In this document: one piece after another, positions 17,351 to 27,147 of the stretch
Layout of the letters: every line of letters starts with the position of its first letter
How positions within the stretch are numbered: position 1 is the first letter of the stretch
Source of the DNA: Streptomyces sp. ADI96-02
GTDB lineage: Bacteria > Actinomycetota > Actinomycetes > Streptomycetales > Streptomycetaceae
Length of the DNA stretch: 60,223 nt
NCBI RefSeq assembly: GCF_003846185.1
Contig: NZ_ML123034.1
Span: 1,862,911 to 1,923,133 of the forward strand
Direction: 5' to 3'
The notes under the pieces: generated by a model
What the model saw: only the letters and a program-made list of their open reading frames with translations
Told to the model about the DNA's origin: nothing
The model's database searches: none
Made by a program: the position numbers and the translations under genes

Positions 17351-17381
17351 ACGTTTCCGCAGGTCAGAACGTTTCCGCAGG
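17351..17381 (+). repeat. two direct copies of ACGTTTCCGCAGG next to the tRNA
   Basis: Copies at 17351-17363 and 17369-17381, 18 bp apart. An inverted 14-bp copy is at 10246-10259 in the left island end. The layout is that of integrase arm-type sites. Confidence 0.6.
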
Positions 17382-17388
17382 GTAAAAC

Positions 17389-17465
17389 TGGTGGGGCGGG
17401 TGGGACTCGAACCCACGGCCGACGGATTATGAGTCCGCTGCTCTAACCGGCTGAGCTACCGCCCC
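17389..17465 (-). tRNA. tRNA with CAT anticodon (elongator Met or lysidine-type Ile2)
   Basis: This is a 77-nt cloverleaf with acceptor GGGGCGG/CCGCCCC, D-arm AGCTCAGCCGGTTAGAGC, anticodon stem GCGGA/TCCGT with loop CTCATAA, T-arm GTGGGTTCGAGTCCCAC and encoded ACCA. The anticodon CAT cannot alone separate Met from Ile2. The 3' end is the integration target of the island. Confidence 0.92.
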
Positions 17466-17656
17466 GTATCGGCGTGGCGCGTACAAGTGTGCGCACCGTC
17501 TGCCGCAGCATAGCCGGTCATACGATCTCTCGCTTCGGATGGTCGACTTCGCCTGACCATGGAGACTTCGCTGCGTGCTGCCTGGTTCCGGGTCGGCGCG
17601 AGGAGACCCGAAAGTGTCACGGCGGGCCCCTGCGGGTCGGTGTGCGGGCACGCGAA

Positions 17657-17678
17657 AGAGGGCCCCGAGGGGCCCTCT
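17657..17678 (-). terminator. 10-bp hairpin downstream of tRNA-Asn genes
   Basis: AGAGGGCCCC (17657-17666) pairs with GGGGCCCTCT (17669-17678). On the minus strand it is followed by TTTCG, right after the tRNA-Asn pair. Confidence 0.7.
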
Positions 17679-17686
17679 CACGTCCG

Positions 17687-17759
17687 CTCCCCCGACTGGA
17701 CTCGAACCAGTAACCCTCCGGTTAACAGCCGAATGCTCTGCCAATTGAGCTACAGGGGA
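17687..17759 (-). tRNA. tRNA-Asn (GTT), copy 1
   Basis: 73-nt cloverleaf with acceptor TCCCCTG/CGGGGGA, D-arm GTAGCTCAATTGGCAGAGC, anticodon loop CTGTTAA and T-arm ACTGGTTCGAGTCCAGT. No encoded CCA is seen. It differs from the second copy in the anticodon stem and variable region. Confidence 0.93.
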
Positions 17760-17764
17760 TCGCG

Positions 17765-17837
17765 CTCCCCCGACTGGACTCGAACCAGTAACCTGCCGGT
17801 TAACAGCCGGCTGCTCTGCCAATTGAGCTACAGGGGA
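17765..17837 (-). tRNA. tRNA-Asn (GTT), copy 2
   Basis: A tandem neighbour of the first copy with a 5-nt spacer. It has the same acceptor, D and T arms and the GTT anticodon, with the anticodon stem changed to GCCGG. The pair is probably co-transcribed from the right. Confidence 0.93.
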
Positions 17838-18011
17838 TTGCTGCGTCGCATCGAATCGCACCTGCCTGGCGGATGCCGGGCGGCGCGCGTTCGCTGCGAC
17901 ACATACATTAGCGCAAGCAGGGGGGTGCTCCGCCAATCGGTAACGCCCGGGGTGATCTCGGGCGGTCGCGGGTAGGCGGCCTGCACACGTCGCACGGAGC
18001 GTAGGAGAAGG

Positions 18012-18323
18012 GTGGCAGCCATGCGGTACCGGCTCACGTTCATCGCCGGAGTGGCCCTCGGTTACGTGCTCGGCACGCGAGCCGGGCGCGAGCGTTACGA
18101 GCAGTTGAAGAAGTCGGCCCGGCAGTTCGCCGGGAATCCGGCCGTCCGCAACGCCGCCGAGACCGCCGCCCACAGCGGGCGGGACATCGCGGGCAAGGCG
18201 TACCACTCGGTCAGCGACAAGGTCGGGGACCGGGTGCCCGCCTCCGTGGCGGACCGGGTGCGGTCGCTCCGGGACCGCAGCAGTCAGAACGGCGAGGACG
18301 ACTGGGGCACCACCAACACCTGA
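18012..18323 (+). CDS. YtxH-like small membrane-anchored protein
   Basis: 103 residues from the GTG at 18012, which has AGGAG five bases upstream; the ATG at 18021 would be about 14 bases away. A single N-terminal hydrophobic segment with glycine spacing (FIAGVALGYVLGTRAGRERYEQ) is followed by an amphipathic helical, charged tail with AETAAHSGRDIAGKAYHSV. This is the YtxH/general-stress architecture common in Streptomyces. The function is unknown; family members are thought to be envelope or stress associated. It stands alone between the tRNAs and the sugar kinase. Confidence 0.75.
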   Translation: MAAMRYRLTFIAGVALGYVLGTRAGRERYEQLKKSARQFAGNPAVRNAAETAAHSGRDIAGKAYHSVSDKVGDRVPASVADRVRSLRDRSSQNGEDDWGTTNT

Positions 18324-18442
18324 CTCCGGTCCGGGCTGCGGACCGGTCCGGGCGGCGGACGCGGCTCGCCGCCGTGCCCGCCGCCCGGACCGGGGCCCGG
18401 AGCCGGTTACGGGATCGTCGCGGGGTGCGGCAGAATCTGCGT

Positions 18443-19894
18443 ATGGGCATAGTCGCGGGGTTGGACAGTTCATCGGCCTTCACGCACATCGTCGTCTGCG
18501 ACACGGACACGGGCACCGTGCTGCGGGAGGGCTATGCCGCGCACCCGGTCGAGGCCAAGGCGTCCGAGGTCGATCCGCAGGTGTGGCTCCTCTCCCTCGG
18601 TGAGGCGGCCTCCGGCGGGCTGCTCGAAGGCGTGCAGGCCATCGGCGTCGCCGCGCAGCAGCACGGCCTGGTGCCGCTGGACGGCCAGGGCAATCTCGTA
18701 CGGCCCGCGCTCCTCGGCAACGACCGGCGCGCGCAGGTCGCGGCGGCCGACCTCGTCGACGGGCTGGGCGGGCGGCAGGCCTGGGCTGAGGCGGTCGGGG
18801 CGGTGCCGCAGGCCGCGCAGCCGGTGGCGAAGCTGCGCTGGCTGGCGCGGACCGAGCCGGAGAACGCGCAGCGGGTCGCCGCCGTCCTCCAGCCGCACGA
18901 CTGGCTCGTCTGGCAGTTGCTGGGCCGGCCCGCCCGGCGGACCACGGACCGGGGCGCCGCCTCGGGGACCGGTTACTGGTCGGCCGGGTCCGCCTCCTAC
19001 CGGCCCGATCTCGTGGAGCTGGCCCTCGGCCGCACCGCCGCACTGCCCGAGGTCCTCGGTCCGGCCGACGCCGCGGGGACGACGCCCGAAGGGCTGCTCA
19101 TCTCGGCCGGCACCGGCGAGACGATGGCCGCCGCCTTCGGGCTGGGGGTCGCGGTGGGCGACGCGGTGGTCTCGCTCGGGGCCTCCGGGTCCGTGATGGC
19201 CGTCCACCACGAGGCGCTAGCCGATCCGAGCGGGATGATCACCTCGTTCGCCGACGCCACCGGGATGCACCTGCCGGTGGTGCACACCTCCAACGCCGTG
19301 CGCGCGCTGCGCGGGACCGCCGAGATGCTGGGCGTGGACGGGCTGGAGGAGCTGTCCGCGCTCGCGCTGAAGTCGACGCCGGGAGCGTCGGGCCTGGTGC
19401 TGCTGCCGTACCTGGAGGGCGAGCGCACCCCGCAACTCCCGCACACCGCCGGAACGCTGAGCGGGCTGCGGCGCGAGTCGATGAAGCCGGAGCACCTGGC
19501 GCGGGCCGCGTTCGAGGGGATGCTGTGCTCGCTGGCGGACGCCCTCGACGTCCTGCGCGGGCGCGGGGTGGAGGTGCGCCGGGTGTTCCTGCTCGGGGCC
19601 GCCGCGGAGCTGCCGGCCGTCCGGGGTCTGGCTCCCGCCGTGTTCGGCACCCAGATCGTGGTGCCGGAGCCCGCCCAGTACGCGGCGCTCGGCGCGGCAC
19701 GGCAGGCGGCGTGGGCGCTCGGGGTGTCGCAGGGCTCGCTCGACCCGCGTACTCCCCCGGCCTGGCGCGGAGCCGCCGCCCAGGTGCTGGAGCCGGGCGA
19801 GGAGCTGGCGATCGGCCGGGCGGTGCGCCAGCAGTACGGGGCGACCCGCGACCAGATCCACCCCGGGGCGTTCGGCGGCGCGCGGGCGGAGTGA
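18443..19894 (+). CDS. FGGY-family carbohydrate kinase (xylulokinase-like)
   Basis: 483 residues starting MGIVAGLDSSSAFTHIVV at 18443. The first ATP-binding fold begins with GLDSSS, and the catalytic region contains LLGNDRRA. The second domain has LGASGSVM (phosphate loop) and the FGGY-like LLPYLEGERTP, with the adenosine motif LLGAAAELPAVRG. The length suits xylulokinases. No Shine-Dalgarno precedes the ATG, and CAGAAT eight bases upstream suggests a possibly leaderless mRNA. The substrate is probably D-xylulose or a similar ketose, but it is not adjacent to xylose isomerase. It is a single gene between the YtxH protein and the ABC exporter pair. Confidence 0.85.
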   Translation: MGIVAGLDSSSAFTHIVVCDTDTGTVLREGYAAHPVEAKASEVDPQVWLLSLGEAASGGLLEGVQAIGVAAQQHGLVPLDGQGNLVRPALLGNDRRAQVAAADLVDGLGGRQAWAEAVGAVPQAAQPVAKLRWLARTEPENAQRVAAVLQPHDWLVWQLLGRPARRTTDRGAASGTGYWSAGSASYRPDLVELALGRTAALPEVLGPADAAGTTPEGLLISAGTGETMAAAFGLGVAVGDAVVSLGASGSVMAVHHEALADPSGMITSFADATGMHLPVVHTSNAVRALRGTAEMLGVDGLEELSALALKSTPGASGLVLLPYLEGERTPQLPHTAGTLSGLRRESMKPEHLARAAFEGMLCSLADALDVLRGRGVEVRRVFLLGAAAELPAVRGLAPAVFGTQIVVPEPAQYAALGAARQAAWALGVSQGSLDPRTPPAWRGAAAQVLEPGEELAIGRAVRQQYGATRDQIHPGAFGGARAE

Positions 19895-20084
19895 GGGCGC
19901 GGGGGCGGTGACCCTCCGGAGTCGGAAGAGGGCGTGCGGGTGAGTGCGCGCCGGGGTGCGCCGCGCGGCGCGCCGGGCGCGGTCCAGGTTTGACCGGGGT
20001 TTGGGGAAAACGGTTCGCCGCTGATGTACGGCGTACGCGAAACTGGGTCGGCCTCCGCCTTCCGCCGACCTCCGAGAGACACGC

Positions 20085-21818
20085 GTGCTCATACAACTCC
20101 TGCGGACCCATCTGGGCCCGTACAAGAAACCCATCGTGCTGCTGGTCCTCCTCCAGCTCCTCCAGACCTGCGCCACCCTCTACCTGCCCAGCCTGAACGC
20201 CGACATCATCGACAACGGCGTCGTGGCGGGCGACACCGGCTACATCCTGGAGTTCGGCGGCATCATGATCGCCGTCAGCGTGGTGCAGGTGCTGTGCAAC
20301 ATCGGCGCCGTGTACTACGGGGCGCGTACCGCGTCGGCGCTCGGACGGGACGTGCGGGCCGCCGTCTTCGACCGGGTGCAGTCCTTCTCCGCGCGCGAGG
20401 TCGGGCGCTTCGGGGCGCCGTCCCTGATCACCCGGACCACGAACGACGTGCAGCAGGTCCAGATGCTGGTCCTGATGGCGTTCACCCTGATGGTGTCGGC
20501 GCCGATCATGTGCGTCGGCGGCATCGTGATGGCGCTCGGCCAGGACGTGCCGCTCTCCGCGGTGCTGCTGGCGGTGGTGCCGGTGCTCGGCATCTCGGTG
20601 AGCCTCATCGTGCGGAAGATGCGACCGCTGTTCCGCACGATGCAGGAGCGGCTGGACACGGTGAACCGGGTGCTGCGCGAGCAGATCACCGGCAACCGCG
20701 TGATCCGCGCCTTCGTCCGCGACGGCTACGAGGAGAAGCGCTTCCGGCGCGCGAACACCGAGCTGACGGACGTGTCGGTGGGCACCGGACGGCTGATGGC
20801 GCTGATGTTCCCGACCGTGATGACGGTGGTGAACCTGTCGTCCATCGCGGTGGTGTGGTTCGGCGCGCACCGCATCGAGAGCGGCGGGATGGAGATCGGC
20901 GCGCTGACCGCGTTCCTCGCCTACCTCATGCAGATCGTGATGGCCGTCATGATGGCCACCTTCATGTTCATGATGGTGCCGCGCGCCGAGGTCTGCGCGG
21001 AGCGTGTCCAGGAGGTCCTGGAGACCGATTCGAGCGTGGTGCCGCCGCTCGCCCCGGTCACCGAGCTGCGCCGGCACGGTCATCTGGAGGTGCGCGAGGC
21101 GGAGTTCCGCTACCCGGGCGCCGAGGAGCCGGTGCTGCGGGCGGTCTCGCTCGTGGCGCGGCCCGGCGAGACGACCGCGATCATCGGGTCGACGGGCAGC
21201 GGGAAGTCGACGCTGCTCGGGCTCGTGCCCCGGCTGTTCGACGTGACGGACGGCGAGGTGCTGGTCGACGGCGAGGACGTGCGGACGCTGGACCCGGTGC
21301 TGCTGGCCAAGACCGTCAGCCTGGTGCCGCAGAAGCCGTACCTCTTCTCGGGGACGGTCGCGACGAACCTGCGGTACGGGAACCCGGACGCGAGCGACGA
21401 GGAGCTGTGGCACGCGCTGGAGGTGGCGCAGGCCGAGGAGTTCGTACGGGCGCTGGAGCACGGGCTGGACGCGCCGATCGCGCAGGGCGGGACCAACGTC
21501 TCCGGCGGGCAGCGCCAGCGCCTGGCCATCGCCCGCACGCTGGTGCAGCGTCCGGAGATCTACCTCTTCGACGACTCGTTCTCGGCCCTGGACTACGCGA
21601 CCGACGCGGCGCTGCGGGCGGCGCTGGCCCGTGAGACGGCCGGGGCCACCGTGGTGATCGTGGCGCAGCGGGTGTCCACCATCCGCGACGCGGACCGGAT
21701 CCTGGTGCTGGACGAGGGCCGGGTCGTGGGCAGCGGCACCCATCACGAGCTGATGGGCGGCAATGAAACGTACCGGGAGATCGTGCTCTCCCAGCTGACG
21801 GAAGCGGAGGCCGCGTAA
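20085..21818 (+). CDS. heterodimeric ABC exporter, degenerate-NBD subunit
   Basis: 577 residues from the GTG at 20085 with GAGAG upstream. Six helices occur in residues 15-310. The NBD has Walker A GSTGSGKST, signature NVSGGQRQR and Walker B IYLFDDSFSALD, where Asp replaces the catalytic Glu. This is the TM287-like half of a heterodimeric multidrug-type exporter. It supplies the canonical signature to the consensus ATP site built with its partner. The stop codon shares one base with the partner start. The substrate is unknown; such pairs are conserved core genes in Streptomyces. Confidence 0.9.
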   Translation: MLIQLLRTHLGPYKKPIVLLVLLQLLQTCATLYLPSLNADIIDNGVVAGDTGYILEFGGIMIAVSVVQVLCNIGAVYYGARTASALGRDVRAAVFDRVQSFSAREVGRFGAPSLITRTTNDVQQVQMLVLMAFTLMVSAPIMCVGGIVMALGQDVPLSAVLLAVVPVLGISVSLIVRKMRPLFRTMQERLDTVNRVLREQITGNRVIRAFVRDGYEEKRFRRANTELTDVSVGTGRLMALMFPTVMTVVNLSSIAVVWFGAHRIESGGMEIGALTAFLAYLMQIVMAVMMATFMFMMVPRAEVCAERVQEVLETDSSVVPPLAPVTELRRHGHLEVREAEFRYPGAEEPVLRAVSLVARPGETTAIIGSTGSGKSTLLGLVPRLFDVTDGEVLVDGEDVRTLDPVLLAKTVSLVPQKPYLFSGTVATNLRYGNPDASDEELWHALEVAQAEEFVRALEHGLDAPIAQGGTNVSGGQRQRLAIARTLVQRPEIYLFDDSFSALDYATDAALRAALARETAGATVVIVAQRVSTIRDADRILVLDEGRVVGSGTHHELMGGNETYREIVLSQLTEAEAA

Positions 21819-23746
21819 TGGCCGGTCCGGGCGGACGGATGATGGCCGGGGGCGCGCCCACCGAGCGGTCGATGGACTTCAAGGGGTCGAGCAAGCGGCT
21901 GCTGAGGCGGTTCGGGCAGGAGAAGTCCTCGCTGTCCTGGATGATGGTCGCGGTGACGCTGAGCGTCGCCCTGTCGGTGATAGGCCCGAAGATCCTCGGG
22001 AAGGCCACCGACCTGATCTTCGCGGGCGTCGTCGGGCGCGGGATGCCGGAGGGGGCCACGAAGGCCCAGGCGATCGCGGGCCTGCGCGAGCGGGGCGAGG
22101 GCACGATGGCCGACATGCTCTCGACCGTGGACTTCACCCCGGGCGCGGGCATCGACTTCGGCGCGGTGGGCGACGTCCTGCTGCTGGCCCTGGTGATCTA
22201 CGTCGGGGCCGGGCTGCTGATGCTGGTCTCCACGCGGCTGTCGATCCGGGTGATCAACCGGGTCGTGTTCCGGCTGCGCGAGGACCTTCAGACGAAGCTG
22301 GCGCGGCTGCCCCTGTCGTACTTCGACCGGGCCAAGCGCGGCGAGGTGCTGAGCCGGGCGACGAACGACATCGACAACATCTCGCAGACGATGCAGCAGA
22401 CGATGGGCCAGCTCATCAACTCGCTGCTGACGATCGTCGGCGTGCTGATCATGATGTTCTGGATCTCGCCGCTGCTGGCGCTGGTCGCGCTGGTGACGAT
22501 CCCGCTGTCGGTGGTCGTGGCGACGCAGGTCGGCAAGCGGTCGCAGCCGCAGTTCGTGCAGCAGTGGCGGGTGACGGGCAAGCTCAATGCCCACATCGAG
22601 GAGATGTACACCGGGCACAGCCTGGTGAAGGTCTTCGGGCGGCAGGAGGAGTCGGCGCGGGACTTCGAGGAGCAGAACGACGCGCTGTACGAGGCGGGGT
22701 TCAAGGCCCAGTTCGCCAGCGGGGTCATGCAGCCGCTGATGATGTTCATCTCGAACCTCAACTACGTGCTGGTCGCCGTCGTCGGCGGGCTGCGGGTCGC
22801 CTCGGGCGCGCTGTCGATCGGTGACGTGCAGGCGTTCATCCAGTACTCGCGGCAGTTCTCGATGCCGCTGACGCAGGTGGCCTCCATGGCCAACCTGGTG
22901 CAGTCGGGGATCGCCTCGGCCGAGCGGATCTTCGAGCTGCTGGACGCCGAGGAGCAGGACGCGGACCCGGAGCGCGGCGAGCGTCCGAAGGAGTTGCTGG
23001 GCCGGGTCTCCCTGGAGAACGTGTCCTTCCGCTACGACCCGGAGAAGCCGCTCATCGAGGATCTGTCGCTGAGCGTGGAGCCGGGCCAGACGGTCGCGAT
23101 CGTCGGGCCTACCGGGGCGGGCAAGACCACGCTGGTCAACCTCCTCATGCGGTTCTACGAGGTGACCGGCGGGCGGATCGCGCTCGACGGGGTCGACGTG
23201 GCGAAGATGTCCCGGGACGACCTGCGCTCGCGGATAGGCATGGTCCTCCAGGACACCTGGCTGTTCGGCGGGTCGATCGCGGACAACATCGCGTACGGCG
23301 CGGACCGCGAGGTCACCCGCGCGGAGATCGAGGAGGCGGCGAAGGCAGCCCACGCCGACCGGTTCGTCCGGACGCTGCCCGACGGCTACGACTCGGTGAT
23401 CGACGACGAGGGCTCCGGGGTCAGCGCGGGCGAGAAGCAGCTGATCACCATCGCGCGGGCGTTCCTGTCGGATCCGGTGATCCTCGTCCTCGACGAGGCG
23501 ACCAGCTCCGTCGACACCCGCACCGAGGTGCTGATCCAGAAGGCGATGGCGCGCCTCGCGCACGGCCGTACGTCGTTCGTGATCGCGCACCGGCTCTCCA
23601 CGATCCGGGACGCCGACGTGATCCTGGTGATGGAGAACGGCTCCATCGTGGAACAGGGCACGCACGAGGAGCTGCTGGCCGCCGGGGGCGCGTACGCCCG
23701 GCTGTACGCGGCGCAGTTCGCCGAGGCGCTGGCCGAGGTGGACTGA
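21818..23746 (+). CDS. heterodimeric ABC exporter, catalytic subunit
   Basis: 642 residues from the ATG at 21818, overlapping the previous TAA by one base. An N-terminal 30-residue cytoplasmic extension precedes six helices, with an enlarged first extracytoplasmic loop (residues about 60-110). The NBD has GPTGAGKTT and Walker B VILVLDEATSSVD with the catalytic Glu. Its signature is altered to VSAGEKQ. Together with the previous subunit this gives one consensus and one degenerate ATP site. The 3' end overlaps a 16-bp duplication (23735-23750 and 23753-23768), so the stop region exists twice. Confidence 0.9.
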   Translation: MAGPGGRMMAGGAPTERSMDFKGSSKRLLRRFGQEKSSLSWMMVAVTLSVALSVIGPKILGKATDLIFAGVVGRGMPEGATKAQAIAGLRERGEGTMADMLSTVDFTPGAGIDFGAVGDVLLLALVIYVGAGLLMLVSTRLSIRVINRVVFRLREDLQTKLARLPLSYFDRAKRGEVLSRATNDIDNISQTMQQTMGQLINSLLTIVGVLIMMFWISPLLALVALVTIPLSVVVATQVGKRSQPQFVQQWRVTGKLNAHIEEMYTGHSLVKVFGRQEESARDFEEQNDALYEAGFKAQFASGVMQPLMMFISNLNYVLVAVVGGLRVASGALSIGDVQAFIQYSRQFSMPLTQVASMANLVQSGIASAERIFELLDAEEQDADPERGERPKELLGRVSLENVSFRYDPEKPLIEDLSLSVEPGQTVAIVGPTGAGKTTLVNLLMRFYEVTGGRIALDGVDVAKMSRDDLRSRIGMVLQDTWLFGGSIADNIAYGADREVTRAEIEEAAKAAHADRFVRTLPDGYDSVIDDEGSGVSAGEKQLITIARAFLSDPVILVLDEATSSVDTRTEVLIQKAMARLAHGRTSFVIAHRLSTIRDADVILVMENGSIVEQGTHEELLAAGGAYARLYAAQFAEALAEVD

Positions 23747-23788
23747 GGGGCTGAGGTGGACTGAGGGGCGGGGGCCGCAGGGCGGCCG

Positions 23789-23815
23789 GGGCCCGGAGGC
23801 TCGGGGGCCGGGCCC
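23789..23815. terminator. hairpin between convergent exporter and sigma factor genes
   Basis: GGGCCCGG (23789-23796) pairs with CCGGGCCC (23808-23815) in the short convergent gap. A T-run is absent. It could serve both strands. Confidence 0.5.
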
Positions 23816-23824
23816 GTCGTCGGC

Positions 23825-24916
23825 TCAGTCGAGGTAGCCGCGGAGCTGGTCGGCGAAGGCGTGGTCCCGCAGCCTGCTGAGGGTCTTGGACTCGATCTGG
23901 CGGATGCGTTCGCGTGTCACGCCGAAGATCCGGCCGATCTCCTCCAGGGTGCGGGGCCGCCCGTCGTCCAGCCCGTAGCGGAGCTGGACCACCTTGCGTT
24001 CGCGCTCTCCGAGGGTGGAGAGGACGGCTTCCAGGTGCTCGCGCAGCAGCAGGAAGGCGGCGGACTCGACGGGCGAGGCGGCGTCGCCGTCCTCGATCAG
24101 GTCGCCGAAGGAGACGTCGTCCTCCTCGCCGACCGGCGCGTGCAGGGACACCGGTTCCTGGGCCAGGCGCAGCACTTCGGTGACCCGCTCCGGGGTCAGG
24201 TCGAGCTGGGCGGCGACCTCGTCGGCGGTCGGCTCGTATCCCCGTTCCTGGAGCAGCCGGCGCTGGACGCGCACGACGCGGTTGATCAGCTCCACCACGT
24301 GGACCGGGACGCGGATGGTGCGGGCCTGGTCGGCCAGGGCGCGGGACATGGCCTGGCGGATCCACCAGGTGGCGTACGTGGAGAACTTGTAGCCCCGGGC
24401 GTAGTCGAACTTCTCCACAGCCCTGATCAGGCCGAGGTTGCCTTCCTGGACGAGGTCGAGCATGGTCAGGCCGCGGCCCACGTAGCGTTTGGCGACGGAG
24501 ACGACGAGGCGCAGGTTGGCCTCGATGAGCCGGCGTTTGGCGGTGCGGCCCAGGACCACGAGCCGGTCCAGGTCGACGGCGAGGCGCGAGTCGGGGTCCG
24601 GGGTGGTCGCCAGGCGCTCCTCGGCGAAGAGTCCGGCCTCGACGCGGCGGGCCAGCTCGACCTCCTCGGCGGCGGAGAGCAGCGGGATGCGCCCGATCTC
24701 GCGCAGGTACTGCCGGAACAGGTCGGAGGTGGGGCCGGAGGCGCCGTCCCTCCGGCTGCGCGCCTGGCGGGGGTCGGGGACGTGCTCGGCCTCCTCCATG
24801 ACGGCCTCGGGTACGGGTGCGGACCCGGCGGCCGTCTCCGGGTGGTGGACGGCCCGGTTCTGCGCGGGAATCGCCGACATGTGCTCGGTCGTGGTCGTCA
24901 CGGTCCGGGTCTGCAC
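23825..24916 (-). CDS. hrdA: principal-type RNA polymerase sigma factor (group 2)
   Basis: 363 residues from the GTG at 24916, behind a strong GGAGGT. The short N-terminus lacks region 1.1. Region 1.2 starts [18 protein letters not shown]. Region 2 contains [28 protein letters not shown] and [14 protein letters not shown], and region 4 ends with the [23 protein letters not shown]. This is a sigma-70 of the HrdA/HrdC/HrdD type, not the essential HrdB, which has a long acidic extension. I use the name hrdA because the gene sits beside dnaG, as hrdA does in S. coelicolor. It directs promoters with HrdB-like -10/-35 boxes; the role is dispensable in known cases. Confidence 0.85.
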   Translation of the reverse strand: MQTRTVTTTTEHMSAIPAQNRAVHHPETAAGSAPVPEAVMEEAEHVPDPRQARSRRDGASGPTSDLFRQYLREIGRIPLLSAAEEVELARRVEAGLFAEERLATTPDPDSRLAVDLDRLVVLGRTAKRRLIEANLRLVVSVAKRYVGRGLTMLDLVQEGNLGLIRAVEKFDYARGYKFSTYATWWIRQAMSRALADQARTIRVPVHVVELINRVVRVQRRLLQERGYEPTADEVAAQLDLTPERVTEVLRLAQEPVSLHAPVGEEDDVSFGDLIEDGDAASPVESAAFLLLREHLEAVLSTLGERERKVVQLRYGLDDGRPRTLEEIGRIFGVTRERIRQIESKTLSRLRDHAFADQLRGYLD

Positions 24917-25128
24917 GGGGGCGACCTCCAGTGATCGCTGCCGGATGACGGGATGGAGGTCCGCGCTCGGTGGACCGGTCGCGCTCCGATGGCTTTGGCA
25001 CCGCCACCAGTGTGGGGCACGGCACGGGGTTGCCACGAGGGGCGTGCGGTGACTTTTTGAGTCCGGTCGGTTACGGCCGATGACCGGTGCGAAAGCCGAT
25101 GACCGGTGCGAAGAGGAGCGGCGGGCCC

Positions 25129-27054
25129 TCAGAGCGCGTCGGCGCCCCCGCTGCGCAGGGACTGGGCGTACTGCTGGAGGACCCAGACCTCGTTCTGCGC
25201 GGCGGCCAGGTCCTCGGGGGCCACGTGGCTGCCGAGGCGGGCGAGGCTGCCCTGGACGTCGGCGATGCGGCGGTCGACGGCGCGCAGCCGGACGTGGACG
25301 AGCTGCATGCCCGCGTAGGTCTCGTCGATGCTCTTGCCGTGGAAGACCTCGACGGCCAGCTCGGTGACGAGGTTGCGCACGATGTCGTTGGGGGCGGCGT
25401 CCATGACGGCGACCAGGTACTCGCGGTTGTCGCCGAGGCCCTGTTCGGCGCCGCCCGCGTCCTCGATGCACTGGCGCACCGCCGCGTAGGGCGGGGCGGT
25501 GAACTCGTCCGCGCCGTAGGCGTCGAAGGCGGGCGAGACCAGGGCGGGCTTCTGGAGGGCGAGCTTGAGGAGTTCGCGCTCGGTGCGGTGCGCGGGGCTG
25601 CGGAGGTTGAGAGCGGGGCCGGAGGTGGCGGGCGGCGCCTGGACGGGCTGCCGCGCCGCGCCCGCGTGCGGGGTGCGGGGCGCTCCCCGGCCGCCGCGCT
25701 CGCCCGCCGCGGCGCCGCCCCGGTCGCGGGCCCAGCGGGCGAGCTGGGCGACCCGGCGGACGACGAACTCCTGGTCGAGGATGCCGACGAACCCGGCGAG
25801 CTGGACGGCGACCTCGCGCTGCACGCTGCTCGTCTTGATCTTGGCGACCACGGCGGCGGCCTCGTCGAGCGCCGCCGCGCGGCCCGCCGGGGTCTCCAGG
25901 TCGTAGCGGCCGACGATCTGGCGCAGCGCGAACTCGAAGAGCGGGGTGCGCGGTTCGACCAGGTCGCGGACGGCGTCGTCGCCCTTGGCCAGGCGCAGGT
26001 CGCACGGGTCCATGTTGTCGGGGGCGATGGCGATGTACGTCTCGGCGGCGAACTTCTGGTCGTCCTCGAAGGCGCGCAGGGCCGCCTTCTGGCCGGCCGC
26101 GTCGCCGTCGAAGGTGAAGATCACGCGGGCGCTGCCGTTGTCCATGAGGAGGCGGCGGAGGATCTTGATGTGGTCGTTGCCGAAGGCGGTGCCGCAGGTG
26201 GCGATGGCGGTGGTGACGCCCGCGAGATGGCAGGCCATGACGTCGGTGTAGCCCTCGACGACGACCGCCCGGCTGGCCTTGGCGATGTCCTTCTTGGCCA
26301 GGTCGATGCCGTACAGCACCTGGGACTTCTTGTAGATCGGCGTCTCGGGGGTGTTCAGGTACTTGGGGCCGTTGTCGTCGTCGCGCAGCTTGCGCGCGCC
26401 GAAGCCGACGATCTCGCCCGCGGTGTCGCTGATCGGCCACATCAGCCGGCCGCGGAAGCGGTCGATGGGGCCGCGGCGGCCGTCCTGGGAGAGGCCGGAG
26501 GTGATCAGCTCCTTGTCGCTGAAGCCCTTGCCGCGCAGGAAGCGGGTGAGGTGGTCCCAGCCGGCCGGGCTGTAGCCGACGCCGAAGTGCGCCGCGGCGT
26601 CCTGGTCGAAGCCGCGCTCGGCGAGGAACTTCCGGCCGATCTCGGCCTCGGGGCCGTCGAGCTGGGCCACGTAGAACGCGGCGGCGGCCTGGTGGGCCTC
26701 GATCAGCCGGATGCGTTCGCCGCGCTGGTGGGACGGGTTGTAGCCGCCCTCCTCGTAGCGCAGGGTGATGCCCGCCTTGGCGGCGAGGCGTTCGACCGTC
26801 TCCGAGAAGGAGAGGTGGTCGATCTTCATCACGAAGGCGATGGTGTCGCCGCCCTCCTGGCAGCCGAAGCAGTGGAACAGGCCCTTGGCGGGGCTGACCT
26901 GGAAGGAGGGGGACTTCTCGTCGTGGAAGGGGCAGAGTCCTTTGAGGTTTCCGCCGCCGGCGCTGCGCAGCTGGAGGTACTCGGACACGACGGAGTCGAT
27001 CGGGACCGCGTCCCGTACCGCCTTCACGTCGTCGTCATTGATCCTGCCTGCCAC
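25129..27054 (-). CDS. dnaG: DNA primase
   Basis: 641 residues beginning [14 protein letters not shown] after a GTG. The zinc-binding domain has Cys41, His44, Cys62 and Cys65 ([17 protein letters not shown]). The RNA polymerase core contains the EGYTDV Glu and the FDGDAAG Asp pair of the TOPRIM fold. The C-terminal helicase-interacting domain follows a low-complexity Ala/Gly/Pro/Arg linker (about residues 445-480). It makes RNA primers for lagging-strand synthesis with DnaB. It is upstream of the sigma factor gene on the same strand, similar to the old macromolecular-synthesis grouping of primase and sigma genes. Confidence 0.97.
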   Translation of the reverse strand: MAGRINDDDVKAVRDAVPIDSVVSEYLQLRSAGGGNLKGLCPFHDEKSPSFQVSPAKGLFHCFGCQEGGDTIAFVMKIDHLSFSETVERLAAKAGITLRYEEGGYNPSHQRGERIRLIEAHQAAAAFYVAQLDGPEAEIGRKFLAERGFDQDAAAHFGVGYSPAGWDHLTRFLRGKGFSDKELITSGLSQDGRRGPIDRFRGRLMWPISDTAGEIVGFGARKLRDDDNGPKYLNTPETPIYKKSQVLYGIDLAKKDIAKASRAVVVEGYTDVMACHLAGVTTAIATCGTAFGNDHIKILRRLLMDNGSARVIFTFDGDAAGQKAALRAFEDDQKFAAETYIAIAPDNMDPCDLRLAKGDDAVRDLVEPRTPLFEFALRQIVGRYDLETPAGRAAALDEAAAVVAKIKTSSVQREVAVQLAGFVGILDQEFVVRRVAQLARWARDRGGAAAGERGGRGAPRTPHAGAARQPVQAPPATSGPALNLRSPAHRTERELLKLALQKPALVSPAFDAYGADEFTAPPYAAVRQCIEDAGGAEQGLGDNREYLVAVMDAAPNDIVRNLVTELAVEVFHGKSIDETYAGMQLVHVRLRAVDRRIADVQGSLARLGSHVAPEDLAAAQNEVWVLQQYAQSLRSGGADAL

Positions 27055-27147
27055 GCGTGAAGTCTACGGGTGAGGTCGGACAGCCGATTCCGCGCCCGTT
27101 TCCCCGGGGCGCCGCGCTCGGCGCTCCGGGGAAGGGCGGCGTACCGG

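Larger units (their letters stand above)
10206..17415. mobile_element. 7.2-kb integrated island at a tRNA 3' end, no recombinase found
   Basis: The boundaries are a perfect 23-bp direct repeat at 10206-10228 and 17393-17415. The right copy is the 3' end of the CAT-anticodon tRNA gene (T-arm plus acceptor strand); the left copy is an orphan fragment without the CCA. Cargo: an L-972-type bacteriocin set (10709-13963), a GT39-like gene and a broken FG-GAP gene. GC content is visibly lower from 10.7 to 14.3 kb. Short repeats shared by both ends look like integrase arm-type or directionality-factor sites. No integrase, excisionase, replication or transfer gene is visible, so it is either a remnant or is moved by a recombinase supplied elsewhere. 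Confidence 0.75.

Noticed and set aside
23825..26440. Very long minus-strand open frame continuing upstream of the sigma factor
   Set aside because: The upstream part is the out-of-frame shadow of dnaG; the sigma factor has its own GTG with GGAGGT at 24916.
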